From Gemmiger sp. An194 (GTDB taxonomy: Bacteria; Bacillota; Clostridia; Oscillospirales; Ruminococcaceae), in contig NZ_NFKA01000013.1 in NCBI RefSeq assembly GCF_002160145.1, forward strand, positions 35,529-99,528: 64,000 bases of DNA. The letters run 5' to 3'. Positions 25,334 to 34,086 of this stretch are shown one piece after another. The notes below the pieces were generated by a model. The model did not search any database and was not told the DNA's origin. It saw only the letters and a list, made by a program, of their open reading frames with translations. A program made the translations under genes and the position numbers. Positions within the stretch are counted from its first letter, which is position 1. The number at the start of each line of letters is the position of its first letter.

Positions 25334-26141
25334 GCGGCCCATCGGCGTGTTCGATTCCGGCATGGGCGGTCTCACGGCGGTGCGCCAGCTGCAGGCCGTT
25401 CTGCCCGGCGAGGACATCGTCTACTTCGGCGACACCGGCCGGGTACCCTACGGCAGCCGAAGCCCGGAGACCATTCGCCAGTACGCCGAACAGGACATCC
25501 GCTTTCTGCTCAGCCAGGATGTAAAATTTCTGCTGGCCGCCTGCGGCACAGTGAGCAGCACGCTGCCCAAATCCTACACCGAGGCCCTGCCGGTGCCCTA
25601 TGTGGGCGTGGTAGGCGCGGCGGTTTCCGCCGCGGCGGCAGCCACCAGAAACGGCCGCATCGGCGTGATCGCCACCCCGGCCACCATCCGCAGCCGCAGC
25701 TACGAGACCCGCATCCAAAGCATCCTGCCCGAGGCCCAGGTCTTCACCAGAAGCTGCCCCATGTTCGTGCCGCTGGTGGAAAACGGCTATGTGGGCCCCA
25801 ATGACCCCATCACCACCGCCATCGCCCACGAGTATCTGGACGAGGTCCGCGCCAAAGGAGTGGATACCCTGATTCTGGGCTGCACCCACTATCCCCTGAT
25901 CGCCCACATCATCGCCCAGGTGATGGGCCCGGATGTGACCCTGATCGACTCCGGCCGGGAGGCTGCCCTCAAGGCCCGGGATATGCTCGCCCGGCTGGAC
26001 CTTCTGAGCGACGGCACCAAAAAAGGCGAAACCCGCTATTTTATGAGCGATTCCCCGGAGAGCTTCTCCGCGGCGGTTCGGCTGTTCATCGGCCCTCAGG
26101 GCGAGGGCACGGCCAGCCAGATCGCCATTGAGCAATACTGA
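25326..26141 (+). CDS. murI: Glutamate racemase
   Basis: Supplies D-glutamate for peptidoglycan by cofactor-free racemisation with two Cys. The protein (271 residues) opens with IGVFDSGMGGLTAV and has DTGRVPYG. The second catalytic Cys is in LGCTHYPL. The first lies in LLAACGTVSS, where most MurI proteins have CNT; Asn is replaced by Gly, a variant I believe occurs in clostridial relatives. Start ATG overlaps the end of ddl. Together with ddl it forms a wall-precursor unit. Confidence 0.92.
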   Translation: MDKRPIGVFDSGMGGLTAVRQLQAVLPGEDIVYFGDTGRVPYGSRSPETIRQYAEQDIRFLLSQDVKFLLAACGTVSSTLPKSYTEALPVPYVGVVGAAVSAAAAATRNGRIGVIATPATIRSRSYETRIQSILPEAQVFTRSCPMFVPLVENGYVGPNDPITTAIAHEYLDEVRAKGVDTLILGCTHYPLIAHIIAQVMGPDVTLIDSGREAALKARDMLARLDLLSDGTKKGETRYFMSDSPESFSAAVRLFIGPQGEGTASQIAIEQY

Positions 26142-26167
26142 ACCCAAAAGGAGGTCCCCGCCCGTTT

Positions 26168-26611
26168 ATGAACGAGGATTTTCTCATCCGCATCGACGGC
26201 CGGATGGAGCAGGCCGGCGAAACCGATTCGGTGGAGCTGATGACCCGCGGCAGCTTTGTGCGCCGGGGCGGCAGCTTCTTCATCACCTACAAAGAGAGCG
26301 AGACCACCGGCTATGCCGGCTGCACCACCACCGTGAAGGTGGCCGAGAATGCGCAGAAGGTGTCCATGCTGCGCTTCGGCCCCGCCGCCAGCCAGCTGAT
26401 CATCGAAAAGGGCACCCGCCATCTGTGCCACTACGAGACCGGCTACGGCTCCATGACCCTGGGCGTGGCCGCCGACGAGATCGAAAGCCAGCTGTCCGAC
26501 GAGGGCGGCCAGGTGAAGTTCAGCTACACGCTGGACGCCGACCAGGACACCGTGCTCAGCCGCAATCTGGTGACCATCACCGTGAAGCGGGCCGAGCGCA
26601 CACCCCTTTGA
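26168..26611 (+). CDS. DUF1934 (YwiB-like) beta-barrel protein
   Basis: A 147-residue protein of the DUF1934 family, related to calycin-like barrels. It has FFITYKESETTGYAGCTTTVKV and a repeated beta pattern with a SYTLD end. Its function is unproven. In many Firmicutes, as with ywiB in Bacillus, this gene sits directly before argS, and the same order is kept here. AAGGAGG lies before the ATG. Confidence 0.85.
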   Translation: MNEDFLIRIDGRMEQAGETDSVELMTRGSFVRRGGSFFITYKESETTGYAGCTTTVKVAENAQKVSMLRFGPAASQLIIEKGTRHLCHYETGYGSMTLGVAADEIESQLSDEGGQVKFSYTLDADQDTVLSRNLVTITVKRAERTPL

Positions 26612-26671
26612 TTTGCTGTTCCCGGCGCGGCGCGCGCCTTCAAGTTTAAAAGGAAAGGAATACCGATCGAT

Positions 26672-28462
26672 ATGACCAATATGGAAAACGAATCCATGAT
26701 CGCCGAGATGAAGGAAACCTACAAGAACTACAACCCCCGCAAGGATGCGCTGGACGAGGCCCGCGCCCTGCTGACTCAGGCCGCTCAGGCTGCCATGGCC
26801 GCCGGTGAGCTGCCCCAGACCGATCTGCCCGACTTCATCGTGGAGATCCCCGGTGATGTGAAGAACGGCGACGTGGCCAGCAACCTGGCCATGGCCGGCG
26901 CCCGCGTCTTCAAGAAGGCTCCCCGCCAGATCGCCGATGCCATTCTGGCCCATCTGCCCAGCCTGGAGAACAGCATCTTCTCCAAGGTGGAGGTGGCCGG
27001 CCCCGGCTTCATCAACCTGTTCCTGGCTCCGGGCTGGTTTGCCAGCGTGGTCTACGGCGCAACCCTGAACGAGCAGTACGGCCGCACCGATTTCGGCGAG
27101 GGCAAGAAGATCAACGTGGAGTTCGTTTCCGCCAACCCCACCGGCCCCATGCACCTGGGCAACGCCCGCGGCGGCGCGCTGGGTGACTGCCTGGCCGCTG
27201 TGATGGACTGGGCCGGTTACGATGTGACCCGTGAGTTCTACGTGAACGACGCGGGCAACCAGATCCAGAAGTTCGGCAAGAGCCTGTCCGCCCGTTACCT
27301 GCAGCACTTCAAGGGCGAGGAGGCCGTGCCCTTCCCCGAGGACGGCTACCAGGGCGAGGACATCAAGGTTCTGGCCACCGAATTTGCCTCCATCGAGGGT
27401 GACAAGTACGTGGACGCCGACGAGGAGACCCGCAAGCAGGCTCTGATCAACTACGGCCTGCCCAAGAACGTGGCCGGTCTGGAGCGTGACCTGGCCAAGT
27501 ACCGCATCACCTACGATGTGTGGTTCCGCGAGAGCACCCTGCACGACTCCGGCGCAGTGCAGGCGGTGATCGACAAGCTGCTGGCCACCGGTGCCTGCTA
27601 CAAGGCCGAGGACGGCGCCATCATGTACAAGAGCGCCCAGTACAGCGAGAAGTACGGCGCGGCCAACAAGCGCAAGGATGAGGACGAGGCCAAGGACGAG
27701 GTTCTGGTGCGTGCCAACGGCATTCCCACCTACTTCGCGGCGGATATCGCCTACCACTACAACAAGCTGGCCGTGCGCGGCTTCGATAAAGCCATCGACA
27801 TCTGGGGCGCCGACCATCACGGCCACGTGGCCCGTATGAAGGGCGCCATGGACGCCGTGGGCCTGAACGGCGAGGATCTGGACGTGATCCTGATGCAGCT
27901 GGTCAAGCTGGTAAAGGACGGCCAGCAGGTGCGTATGAGCAAGCGGACCGGTAAGGCCATCACCCTGACCGACCTGCTGGACGAGGTGCCCATCGATTCC
28001 GCCCGCTTCTTCTTCAACCTGCGCGAGGCAGGCAGCCAGATGGACTTTGACCTGGATCTGGCCGTTAAGGAGGACAGCGAGAACCCGGTATACTACGTGC
28101 AGTACGCCCACGCCCGCATCTGCTCCATCGTGAAGAAGCTGGCCAGCGAGGGCATCTCCTACGAGGGTCATACCGCCTGGGCCGGTTACCAGTTCAGCGA
28201 GCCCGCCGAGCTGGAGCTGATCCGTGCCGTGAGCGCCTTCCCCGCTGAGATCGTGACCAGCGCCAAGAACTACGAGCCCGCCCGCATCACCCGCTACGTG
28301 ATCGACCTGGCCGGCTCCTTCCACAAGTTCTACAACGCCTGCCGCATCAAGGACGCGGAGCCTGCCGCCCGTCAGGCCCGTCTGGCTCTGTGCCTGGCCG
28401 TGAAGCAGGTCATCGCCAACGTGCTGACCATGTTCAAGGTCACCGTACCCGAGAGCATGTAA
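26672..28462 (+). CDS. argS: Arginyl-tRNA synthetase
   Basis: Charges tRNA-Arg with arginine. It is a class I synthetase of 596 residues with an N-terminal Add-1 domain. The HIGH-type site is PMHLGNARGG, and the KMSKS equivalent is RMSKRTGKA, as in other Firmicute ArgS. A C-terminal DALR anticodon domain ends the protein. AGGAAAGGA precedes the ATG. The codon use is strongly biased to C-ending codons, as expected for a highly expressed gene. Confidence 0.96.
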   Translation: MTNMENESMIAEMKETYKNYNPRKDALDEARALLTQAAQAAMAAGELPQTDLPDFIVEIPGDVKNGDVASNLAMAGARVFKKAPRQIADAILAHLPSLENSIFSKVEVAGPGFINLFLAPGWFASVVYGATLNEQYGRTDFGEGKKINVEFVSANPTGPMHLGNARGGALGDCLAAVMDWAGYDVTREFYVNDAGNQIQKFGKSLSARYLQHFKGEEAVPFPEDGYQGEDIKVLATEFASIEGDKYVDADEETRKQALINYGLPKNVAGLERDLAKYRITYDVWFRESTLHDSGAVQAVIDKLLATGACYKAEDGAIMYKSAQYSEKYGAANKRKDEDEAKDEVLVRANGIPTYFAADIAYHYNKLAVRGFDKAIDIWGADHHGHVARMKGAMDAVGLNGEDLDVILMQLVKLVKDGQQVRMSKRTGKAITLTDLLDEVPIDSARFFFNLREAGSQMDFDLDLAVKEDSENPVYYVQYAHARICSIVKKLASEGISYEGHTAWAGYQFSEPAELELIRAVSAFPAEIVTSAKNYEPARITRYVIDLAGSFHKFYNACRIKDAEPAARQARLALCLAVKQVIANVLTMFKVTVPESM

Positions 28463-28490
28463 GCAGTCTACAATCTGCAAGCAACATGTA

Positions 28491-28527
28491 AAAGGCCCGT
28501 TTCTGTGAAGGAAACGGGCCTTTCTTT
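28491..28527 (+). terminator. Intrinsic terminator of argS
   Basis: A 13-bp perfect stem (28491-28503 with 28511-28523) and a TTTCTTT tail. Confidence 0.87.
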
Positions 28528-28597
28528 CCCCACCGGACGCGAAGCGCGTGTTATAATAAAGAAAAAATGCTTTACCACCCGGAAAGGAAGTGTGTAT

Positions 28598-29005
28598 ATG
28601 CTTTGGTGTTCTCATTGTCAGTGCAGCGCGGCGGACAGCGCCCTGACCTGCCCGCAGTGCGGCGGGCCGCTGGAGCCGATGCCCCGCGCCAAATGGAATT
28701 TTTCTCTCAAGGACCGGCCCGGTCACCGTATGCCCCAGGACCCGGTCCATCTGACCAACCTGCCGGATTATGCACTGGCCGGAATGCTGGCCGAACTTCT
28801 GGAGGACAACGGTATCCCCAGCTTCCTGCAGGAATCCGGCACGCTGGGGCAGGCCTCCAGCACCTATCTGGGCACCTCCCTGCTGGGATATGATCTGTAT
28901 GTGGAGCGCAGCCAGCTGCAGGAGGCAACGGAATGGATGAATGCCTTCCTGAATGCACCCGGCGACAATGTCGAAGCGGAGGATTCCGAATTCGCCGTTG
29001 ACTGA
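28598..29005 (+). CDS. Zinc-ribbon plus DUF2007 domain protein
   Basis: A 135-residue protein. The first 25 residues form a zinc ribbon with CSHCxC and CPQCGG. The rest matches DUF2007, a putative signal-transducing domain, with LLEDNGIPSFLQESG and LLGYDLYVERSQLQEA. Function is unknown. GGAAAGGAAG precedes the ATG at 28598, and a TATAAT lies at 28552 without a good -35. It is probably a single-gene unit. Confidence 0.8.
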   Translation: MLWCSHCQCSAADSALTCPQCGGPLEPMPRAKWNFSLKDRPGHRMPQDPVHLTNLPDYALAGMLAELLEDNGIPSFLQESGTLGQASSTYLGTSLLGYDLYVERSQLQEATEWMNAFLNAPGDNVEAEDSEFAVD

Positions 29006-29070
29006 GGCTCTGCTGCCTCGGCCGCTGCTTTGGCCAGTCTGCCAAAAATCTTTTTCCTGTTTTATGCAGA

Positions 29071-29099
29071 TTGACAAAGCCCCCCTTCTGTTTCATAAT
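29071..29099 (+). promoter_or_regulatory. Promoter of the dehydrogenase gene, overlapping a terminator
   Basis: TTGACA at 29071, 17 bp, CATAAT at 29094. The predicted start point (near 29106) falls inside the 5' arm of the hairpin at 29101-29146. Confidence 0.72.
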
Positions 29100-29100
29100 A

Positions 29101-29148
29101 AAAGCCAGAGCGTCGCCCGGAAGCTTCCAATGCGTGCTCTGGCTTTTT
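29101..29148 (+). terminator. Intrinsic terminator of the DUF2007 gene
   Basis: An 11-bp stem (29101-29111 with 29136-29146) with a 24-nt loop and a T-run. Confidence 0.75.
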
Positions 29149-29197
29149 CTGTGCCGCCACGGCACAGCCCAATGAGATTGTTAGGAGGAATCCCTTT

Positions 29198-30151
29198 ATG
29201 CGTATGAAAGAAGGCAAGCTGGTACTGATCGGCGCCGGTATGGTGGGCAGCGCCACTCTGAACGCCATTCTGGCCCAGAGCGTGGTCAACGAGATCGTGG
29301 TGATCGACGCCAACGAGGACAAGGCCCTGGGCGAGGTGCTGGATGCTCTGCACACCACCTCTTTTGCCTATTCCACCAACACCACCATCCGGGTGGGCAG
29401 CTACGCCGACTGCGCGGATGCCTCCATCATCGTAATGACCGCCGGGCCCAGCATCCAGGCCGGTGACAACGACCGCCGGGTGCTGGCGGAGAAGAACATC
29501 GCTGTGATGGACGCGGTGATGGCTCAGATCACCCGCTACACCCGCAGCGCCATCCTGATCGTGGTCACCAACCCGGTGGACCTGGTCACCTACTTTGCCC
29601 AGACCAAATACAACTACCCTGCCGACAAGATCTTCGGCACCGGCACCCTGCTGGACACCGCCCGCATGCGTCAGCTCATCGCTGCCCAGTGCGATGTGGA
29701 CTCCAAGAACGTGCATGGCTACCTGCTGGGTGAGCACGGCGAAAGCGCCTTCATCCCCTGGAGCATGGTGAATGTGGCCGGCATCCCGGTGGACGAGCTG
29801 CCCCGTGCCTTCGGCCTGAGCGCCGCGCTGGACAAGGAGAAAATTCTGGCGGACACCAAGGCCGCCGGTCTGCGGGTGCTGAAGCTGAAGGGCTTCACCT
29901 CCAGCGGCATTGCCCAGAGCGTGGCCCGTCTGGTGCGCGCCATCGTGCTGAACGAGCGCTGCGTGCTGCCGGTGAGCTGCGTGCTGCAGGGCGAGTACGA
30001 CCTGGAGCAGGTTGCCATGAGCGTGCCCTGTGTGATCGGCGCCAACGGCCGTGAGCGGGTGCTGGAGATATCCCTGCTGCCGGAAGAGCAGGATCAGCTG
30101 GCCGCCTGCTGCGAGAGCCTGCAGAAGATGCTGCTGCAGCTGGGCCTGTAA
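29198..30151 (+). CDS. L-lactate dehydrogenase-type NAD-dependent dehydrogenase
   Basis: Member of the lactate/malate dehydrogenase family, 317 residues. The Rossmann motif is LIGAGMVGSATL, followed by VIDAN, TNPVDLVT, FGTGTLLDTARMR and the catalytic GEHGES. These blocks fit L-lactate dehydrogenase better than malate dehydrogenase. The substrate loop, normally QKPGETR, reads IQAGDNDRR with one extra residue, so the exact 2-oxoacid used is uncertain. Fermentative regeneration of NAD is the likely role. AGGAGG precedes the ATG. Confidence 0.82.
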   Translation: MRMKEGKLVLIGAGMVGSATLNAILAQSVVNEIVVIDANEDKALGEVLDALHTTSFAYSTNTTIRVGSYADCADASIIVMTAGPSIQAGDNDRRVLAEKNIAVMDAVMAQITRYTRSAILIVVTNPVDLVTYFAQTKYNYPADKIFGTGTLLDTARMRQLIAAQCDVDSKNVHGYLLGEHGESAFIPWSMVNVAGIPVDELPRAFGLSAALDKEKILADTKAAGLRVLKLKGFTSSGIAQSVARLVRAIVLNERCVLPVSCVLQGEYDLEQVAMSVPCVIGANGRERVLEISLLPEEQDQLAACCESLQKMLLQLGL

Positions 30152-30170
30152 TTTCTGCCTCGAAAACAAC

Positions 30171-30206
30171 AAAAAGCGCATCCCAGATGGGATGCGCCTT
30201 TCTTGT
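30171..30206 (+). terminator. Intrinsic terminator of the dehydrogenase gene
   Basis: A 10-bp stem (30176-30185 with 30188-30197) and a T-rich tail. Confidence 0.8.
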
Positions 30207-30215
30207 TTTCGAAAG

Positions 30216-30244
30216 CCGGGCAGGTTTTCCACAAACCTGCCCGG
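30216..30244 (-). terminator. Terminator of the DEAD-box helicase gene
   Basis: A 12-bp perfect stem (30216-30227 with 30233-30244) immediately downstream of the helicase stop; the U-tract is short. Confidence 0.7.
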
Positions 30245-30251
30245 AGATTGT

Positions 30252-31430
30252 TTAAAAGTAGCTGCGAATCTGGAACTTATCCACCTTTTCCACCTTTTCC
30301 TCGATGAGGGCGGTGTGGTCCTCATTCCAGTGTACCGGAATGGCCTCGTTGCGGGTCAGCCGCAGCAGCTCATCCACCCGCTTGGTCTCCTCGGCGGTGT
30401 ACATCAGGTAGGACACGCCCTCCCGCTTGGCGCGGCCGGTCCGGCCGATGCGGTGTGTGTAGTGCTCGTTGGCGCCGGGCACATCGTAGTTGACCACCGC
30501 GTCCACATCGTCTACGTCGATGCCGCGGGCGGCCACGTCGGTGGCCACCAGAACGGCAATGTTGCCCTCACGGAAGCTGGCCATGATCTTGTTCCGGTCA
30601 CTCTGGGAAAGGTCGCCGTGCAGGCAATCCACCACAAAGTTCAGCCGGGCCAGCTGGTTGGTCAGGATGGCGGTGGTGAACTTGGTGTTGCAGAACACCA
30701 TCACCCGCTTGTACTCGCCGGAGATGATGATCTGAGCCAGGTCCGCCAGCTTGTTGCGGCCGGTGGTCAGCAGCTTGTACTGGTGGATCTTGGGCTGGCT
30801 TTCCAGCACCGGCTGCACGCTGATCTCCTCGGCATCCCGCTGGTAGAGCCAGCCGATGTCCATCACCTCGCGGCTGATGGTGGCGCTGAACATGCACAGG
30901 CTTTTGCGGGCCTTCATGAAATCGATGATCCGGCGCACATCCTTGTAGAAGCCCATGTTCAGCATCTCGTCCGCCTCATCCAGCACGATGCTGGTCACGC
31001 CGCTCACATCGATGTTCTTGTGGTGCATGTGGTCCATCAGTCGGCCCGGGGTGGCCACCACGATCTGGCAGCCCTTCTTCAGCTTCTCGGCCTGACGCTG
31101 GATGTTGGCGCCGCCGTACACACAGACAATGCGCACCTTGGGCAGGAAATGGGCCAGCTCGGTGAGCTCCTCGGCGATCTGCTGGGCCAGCTCACGGGTG
31201 GGGGCCAGGATCACCGCCTGGGGCTTGTTGCTTTCGGGGTTGATCCGCTCAATGATGGGAATGCCGAAGGCGCAGGTCTTGCCGGTACCGGTGGGGGCCT
31301 TGGCAATTACATCCTTGCCGGCCATCATCACCGGAATGGCCTTCTCCTGTACCTCGGTCATCTCGGTGAAGCCCATACGCTCCACGGCCTGCAAAATTTC
31401 GGGGCTGCATTTCAGCTCACTGTATAACAT
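30252..31430 (-). CDS. DEAD-box ATP-dependent RNA helicase
   Basis: RNA helicase core of 392 residues without a long C-terminal extension, shorter than Bacillus CshA. Motifs are KAPTGTGKTCAF (I), APTRELAQQ (Ia), VLDEADEM (II), FSATIS (III), ATDVAARGIDV and HRIGRTGRA (VI). A role in ribosome assembly or RNA decay at low temperature is known for the family. The leader (31431-31525) contains a strong stem-loop. A -10 of TATAAT lies at 31531-31526 with a weak -35. Confidence 0.92.
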   Translation of the reverse strand: MLYSELKCSPEILQAVERMGFTEMTEVQEKAIPVMMAGKDVIAKAPTGTGKTCAFGIPIIERINPESNKPQAVILAPTRELAQQIAEELTELAHFLPKVRIVCVYGGANIQRQAEKLKKGCQIVVATPGRLMDHMHHKNIDVSGVTSIVLDEADEMLNMGFYKDVRRIIDFMKARKSLCMFSATISREVMDIGWLYQRDAEEISVQPVLESQPKIHQYKLLTTGRNKLADLAQIIISGEYKRVMVFCNTKFTTAILTNQLARLNFVVDCLHGDLSQSDRNKIMASFREGNIAVLVATDVAARGIDVDDVDAVVNYDVPGANEHYTHRIGRTGRAKREGVSYLMYTAEETKRVDELLRLTRNEAIPVHWNEDHTALIEEKVEKVDKFQIRSYF

Positions 31431-31456
31431 AGTTTATTTACTCCGTTTCGTATATT

Positions 31457-31498
31457 CCCGCCCGGTCCCGTGCGCAGGCGCGCACCACCGGCCGCGGG
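31457..31498 (-). promoter_or_regulatory. Strong stem-loop in the helicase leader
   Basis: Nested complementary blocks (CCCGC/GCGGG, CCGGT/ACCGG, TGCGC/GCGCA) form a 42-nt hairpin in the 5' untranslated region, between the likely start point and the ribosome-binding site. Confidence 0.45.
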
Positions 31499-31581
31499 GG
31501 TTTTCTTTTTTGTGCATACGTAATTATTATATCATGCCCGTGGCCGAAACGGAATAGCCCGCCTCCTGCCACCCGGGCAGC

Positions 31582-31616
31582 AAAAAGCCGCGGTCACCAA
31601 CGGTGGCCACGGCTTT
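31582..31616 (-). terminator. Intrinsic terminator of ftsH
   Basis: A 15-bp stem with one mismatch (31584-31598 with 31602-31616), followed on the minus strand by five T. Confidence 0.83.
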
Positions 31617-31623
31617 GCTTTTA

Positions 31624-33495
31624 TTATGCGTGGGGCTCAGGCTGCCGGTTCAGAATCTCCATGAATTCCTCGCCGGTGATGGTCTCCCGCTCCATCAGGA
31701 AGGCGGCCAGCTCGTGCAGCTTGTCCACGTTGTCCTTCAGGATCTCCATGGCCTTGGCGTGGGCGGATTTGATCAGCTCCAGAACCTCCTGGTCGATCTT
31801 CTCCGCGGTGCCCTCGCTGCAGGCCAGCGAAGCGTCGCCGCCCAGATACTGGCTGTTCACGGTGGCCAGAGCCATCATGTCGAATTCCTTGCTCATGCCC
31901 AGCCGGGTGACCATGTTCCGGGCCAGCCGGGTGGCCTGCTCGATGTCGTTGGCTGCACCGCTGGTGTAGCTGCCGAAGATCAGCTCCTCAGCCGCACGGC
32001 CGCCGGTGAAGGTGGCGATCTTGTTGAAGGCCTCCTCACGGCTCAGCAGATTGGTCTCCTCCTCGGGCACCTGCAGGGTATAGCCCAGTGCGCCGGAGGT
32101 GCGGGGCACGATGGTGATCTTGGCCACCGGGGCGCTGTTGGTCTGCTTGGCTGCCACCAGCGCGTGGCCGATCTCGTGGTAGGCCACGATCCGCTTTTCT
32201 CTGGGGTTGAGCACCTTGTTCTTGCGCTGGTAGCCCGCGATGACGGTTTCCACCGCTTCCATCAGGTCGCTCTGGTTCACGATGCGGCGATTCTGCTTCA
32301 CCGCCCGCAGCGCGGCCTCGTTCACCATGTTGGCCAGCTCGGCACCGGAAGCGCCGCTGGTGGCCCGGGCAATGGCCATGAAGTCCACGTTCTCGTCCAC
32401 CATGACCTTTTTGGCGTGCACCTTCAGGATGGCGGCGCGGCCTTCCAGGTCGGGCAGCTCCACCGGGATGCGCCGGTCAAACCGGCCGGGGCGCAGCAGG
32501 GCTTTGTCCAGAGTCTCAGGCCGGTTGGTGGCCGCCAGGATGATAACGCCCTTGCTGCCGTCGAAGCCGTCCATTTCGGTGAGCAGCTGGTTCAAAGTCT
32601 GCTCACGCTCGTCGTTGCCGCCGCTGATGCCGGCCGCGTTGTCACGGCTCTTGCCGATGGTATCGATCTCATCGATGAACACGATGCAGGGGGCTTTCTC
32701 CGCCGCCTGCTTGAACAGATCGCGCACACGGGCCGCGCCCATGCCCACGAACATCTCCACGAATTCGGAACCGGCGATGCTGAAGAAAGGCACGCCCGCC
32801 TCACCAGCGACGGCCTTGGCCAGCAGGGTCTTACCGGTGCCCGGAGGGCCCACCAGCAGCGCGCCCTTGGGCAGGGTGGCACCGATGCTGTTGTACTTGC
32901 CGGGATTGTGCAGGAAGTCCACGATCTCGGCCAGGGCTTCCTTAGCCTCATCCTGCCCGGCCACATCCGCGAAGGTTTTGCCGGTCTGGGCCTCCACATA
33001 CACCTTGGCATTGGATTTGCCGAAGCTCATGGCGTTGGGGCCGCCCATCTTTTTCATCATGAAGCGCATGAGCAGCTGGCCCAGCAGCACCATGAACAGC
33101 ACCGGCAGCACCACGCTGAACAAAAGATTCATGATGGGCGAGGTCTTGGTGGGGATCACACCGCCGTATTCCACCTCACCGCCTTCCGGGTTCTTGGCTT
33201 CCAGCAGCCGCTCCACCCGGTCCGGGTCATTGACCAGTGCGGTCTGATAGATCCGCTCCCGGCCGTTTTCGTCCTGTGCCTGGTAGGTGATGGTTCCGCT
33301 GGAGGCATCCTCCTGCACCACGCTCACCTTGCCCTCCTCCAGATCGGTGACGAAGCGATTGTAGCTCACCTCGGTCACCGAACCGCGCATAATGTTGGGG
33401 AACACCAGCGCATTGAGCAAAAGCAGGATCAACACCGCGGCCACGTAGTAATAGATCAGTGCCTTTTTGGGGTTTTGGGGTCCTGTTGTTTTCAT
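31624..33495 (-). CDS. ftsH: ATP-dependent zinc metalloprotease FtsH
   Basis: Membrane-anchored AAA protease that degrades misfolded and regulatory proteins. Two membrane helices flank an extracytoplasmic domain (about 15-125). The AAA module has GPPGTGKTLLA and VFIDEIDTIG, with the second region of homology NRPETLDKALLRPGRFDR. The protease site is HEIGHAL. At 623 residues it is normal. The ATG at 33495 has GGAG five bases upstream; a GTG two codons earlier is less likely. It sits downstream of two unknown membrane proteins. Confidence 0.95.
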   Translation of the reverse strand: MKTTGPQNPKKALIYYYVAAVLILLLLNALVFPNIMRGSVTEVSYNRFVTDLEEGKVSVVQEDASSGTITYQAQDENGRERIYQTALVNDPDRVERLLEAKNPEGGEVEYGGVIPTKTSPIMNLLFSVVLPVLFMVLLGQLLMRFMMKKMGGPNAMSFGKSNAKVYVEAQTGKTFADVAGQDEAKEALAEIVDFLHNPGKYNSIGATLPKGALLVGPPGTGKTLLAKAVAGEAGVPFFSIAGSEFVEMFVGMGAARVRDLFKQAAEKAPCIVFIDEIDTIGKSRDNAAGISGGNDEREQTLNQLLTEMDGFDGSKGVIILAATNRPETLDKALLRPGRFDRRIPVELPDLEGRAAILKVHAKKVMVDENVDFMAIARATSGASGAELANMVNEAALRAVKQNRRIVNQSDLMEAVETVIAGYQRKNKVLNPREKRIVAYHEIGHALVAAKQTNSAPVAKITIVPRTSGALGYTLQVPEEETNLLSREEAFNKIATFTGGRAAEELIFGSYTSGAANDIEQATRLARNMVTRLGMSKEFDMMALATVNSQYLGGDASLACSEGTAEKIDQEVLELIKSAHAKAMEILKDNVDKLHELAAFLMERETITGEEFMEILNRQPEPHA

Positions 33496-33600
33496 ATTCA
33501 CTCCGCCTTTTTCAAGTGGTATCAGTTCAAGTCTACTATTCTAGGATACATTCCCGATATGAAGAATATATGAACGTTTCTAAAAGATTTCGCGCGTGAT

Positions 33601-34086
33601 TCAGGGCAGCTCCACTTCCCCCAGTTCCAGGGGTGTTTCGCCGTAGGGGTCCAGGGTAATTTGCAGGGTTTTTGTCTCCAGCTCCTCCGGGTCTACCTCC
33701 AGAATCAGCTCCACATCCCCGATGCAGCCCACCGGCACGCAGGGCTCTTTTTCCAGCGTGATGCTCTCGTCCCAGGGGTCCCACACATCCACCGCATATT
33801 CATGGCCCTTCGCCGGGCGCACCCCCAGATTCCATCCGGCCACATAAACATCCTGGTCGCTGTTGTTGGTGAGCACGAAGCGCAGGCGGTAATATTCATA
33901 CCCCTCCTCTGCTCCTTCCGGCTGCACCGGCTCGATCTGCACTCCATCCATGGAGGCATACCAGCCGGGCGCGGTGCTCAGTGCGCTCAGGTGCATGGCA
34001 CCCCAGATGCCGGTTCCCAGAATGGCCAGCACCAGCAGACCCGCCAGCACCCAAAGGCCCATTCCCTTCCGGGTATCCTCAATCAT
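33601..34086 (-). CDS. Membrane-anchored protein with an extracellular DUF4352-like domain, function unknown
   Basis: A 161-residue protein with one N-terminal membrane helix (about 10-32) and an acidic extracytoplasmic beta-rich domain. The stretch YRLRFVLTNNSDQDVYVAG resembles the start of DUF4352-type immunoglobulin-like domains, but this is weak. Its start overlaps the upstream gene by 8 bp, so the two are coupled. Function is not recognised. Confidence 0.68.
   Translation of the reverse strand: MIEDTRKGMGLWVLAGLLVLAILGTGIWGAMHLSALSTAPGWYASMDGVQIEPVQPEGAEEGYEYYRLRFVLTNNSDQDVYVAGWNLGVRPAKGHEYAVDVWDPWDESITLEKEPCVPVGCIGDVELILEVDPEELETKTLQITLDPYGETPLELGEVELP

Noticed and set aside
26096..29077. 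A 993-codon open frame antisense to argS
   Set aside because: Same shadow effect; argS and its neighbours are unambiguous.
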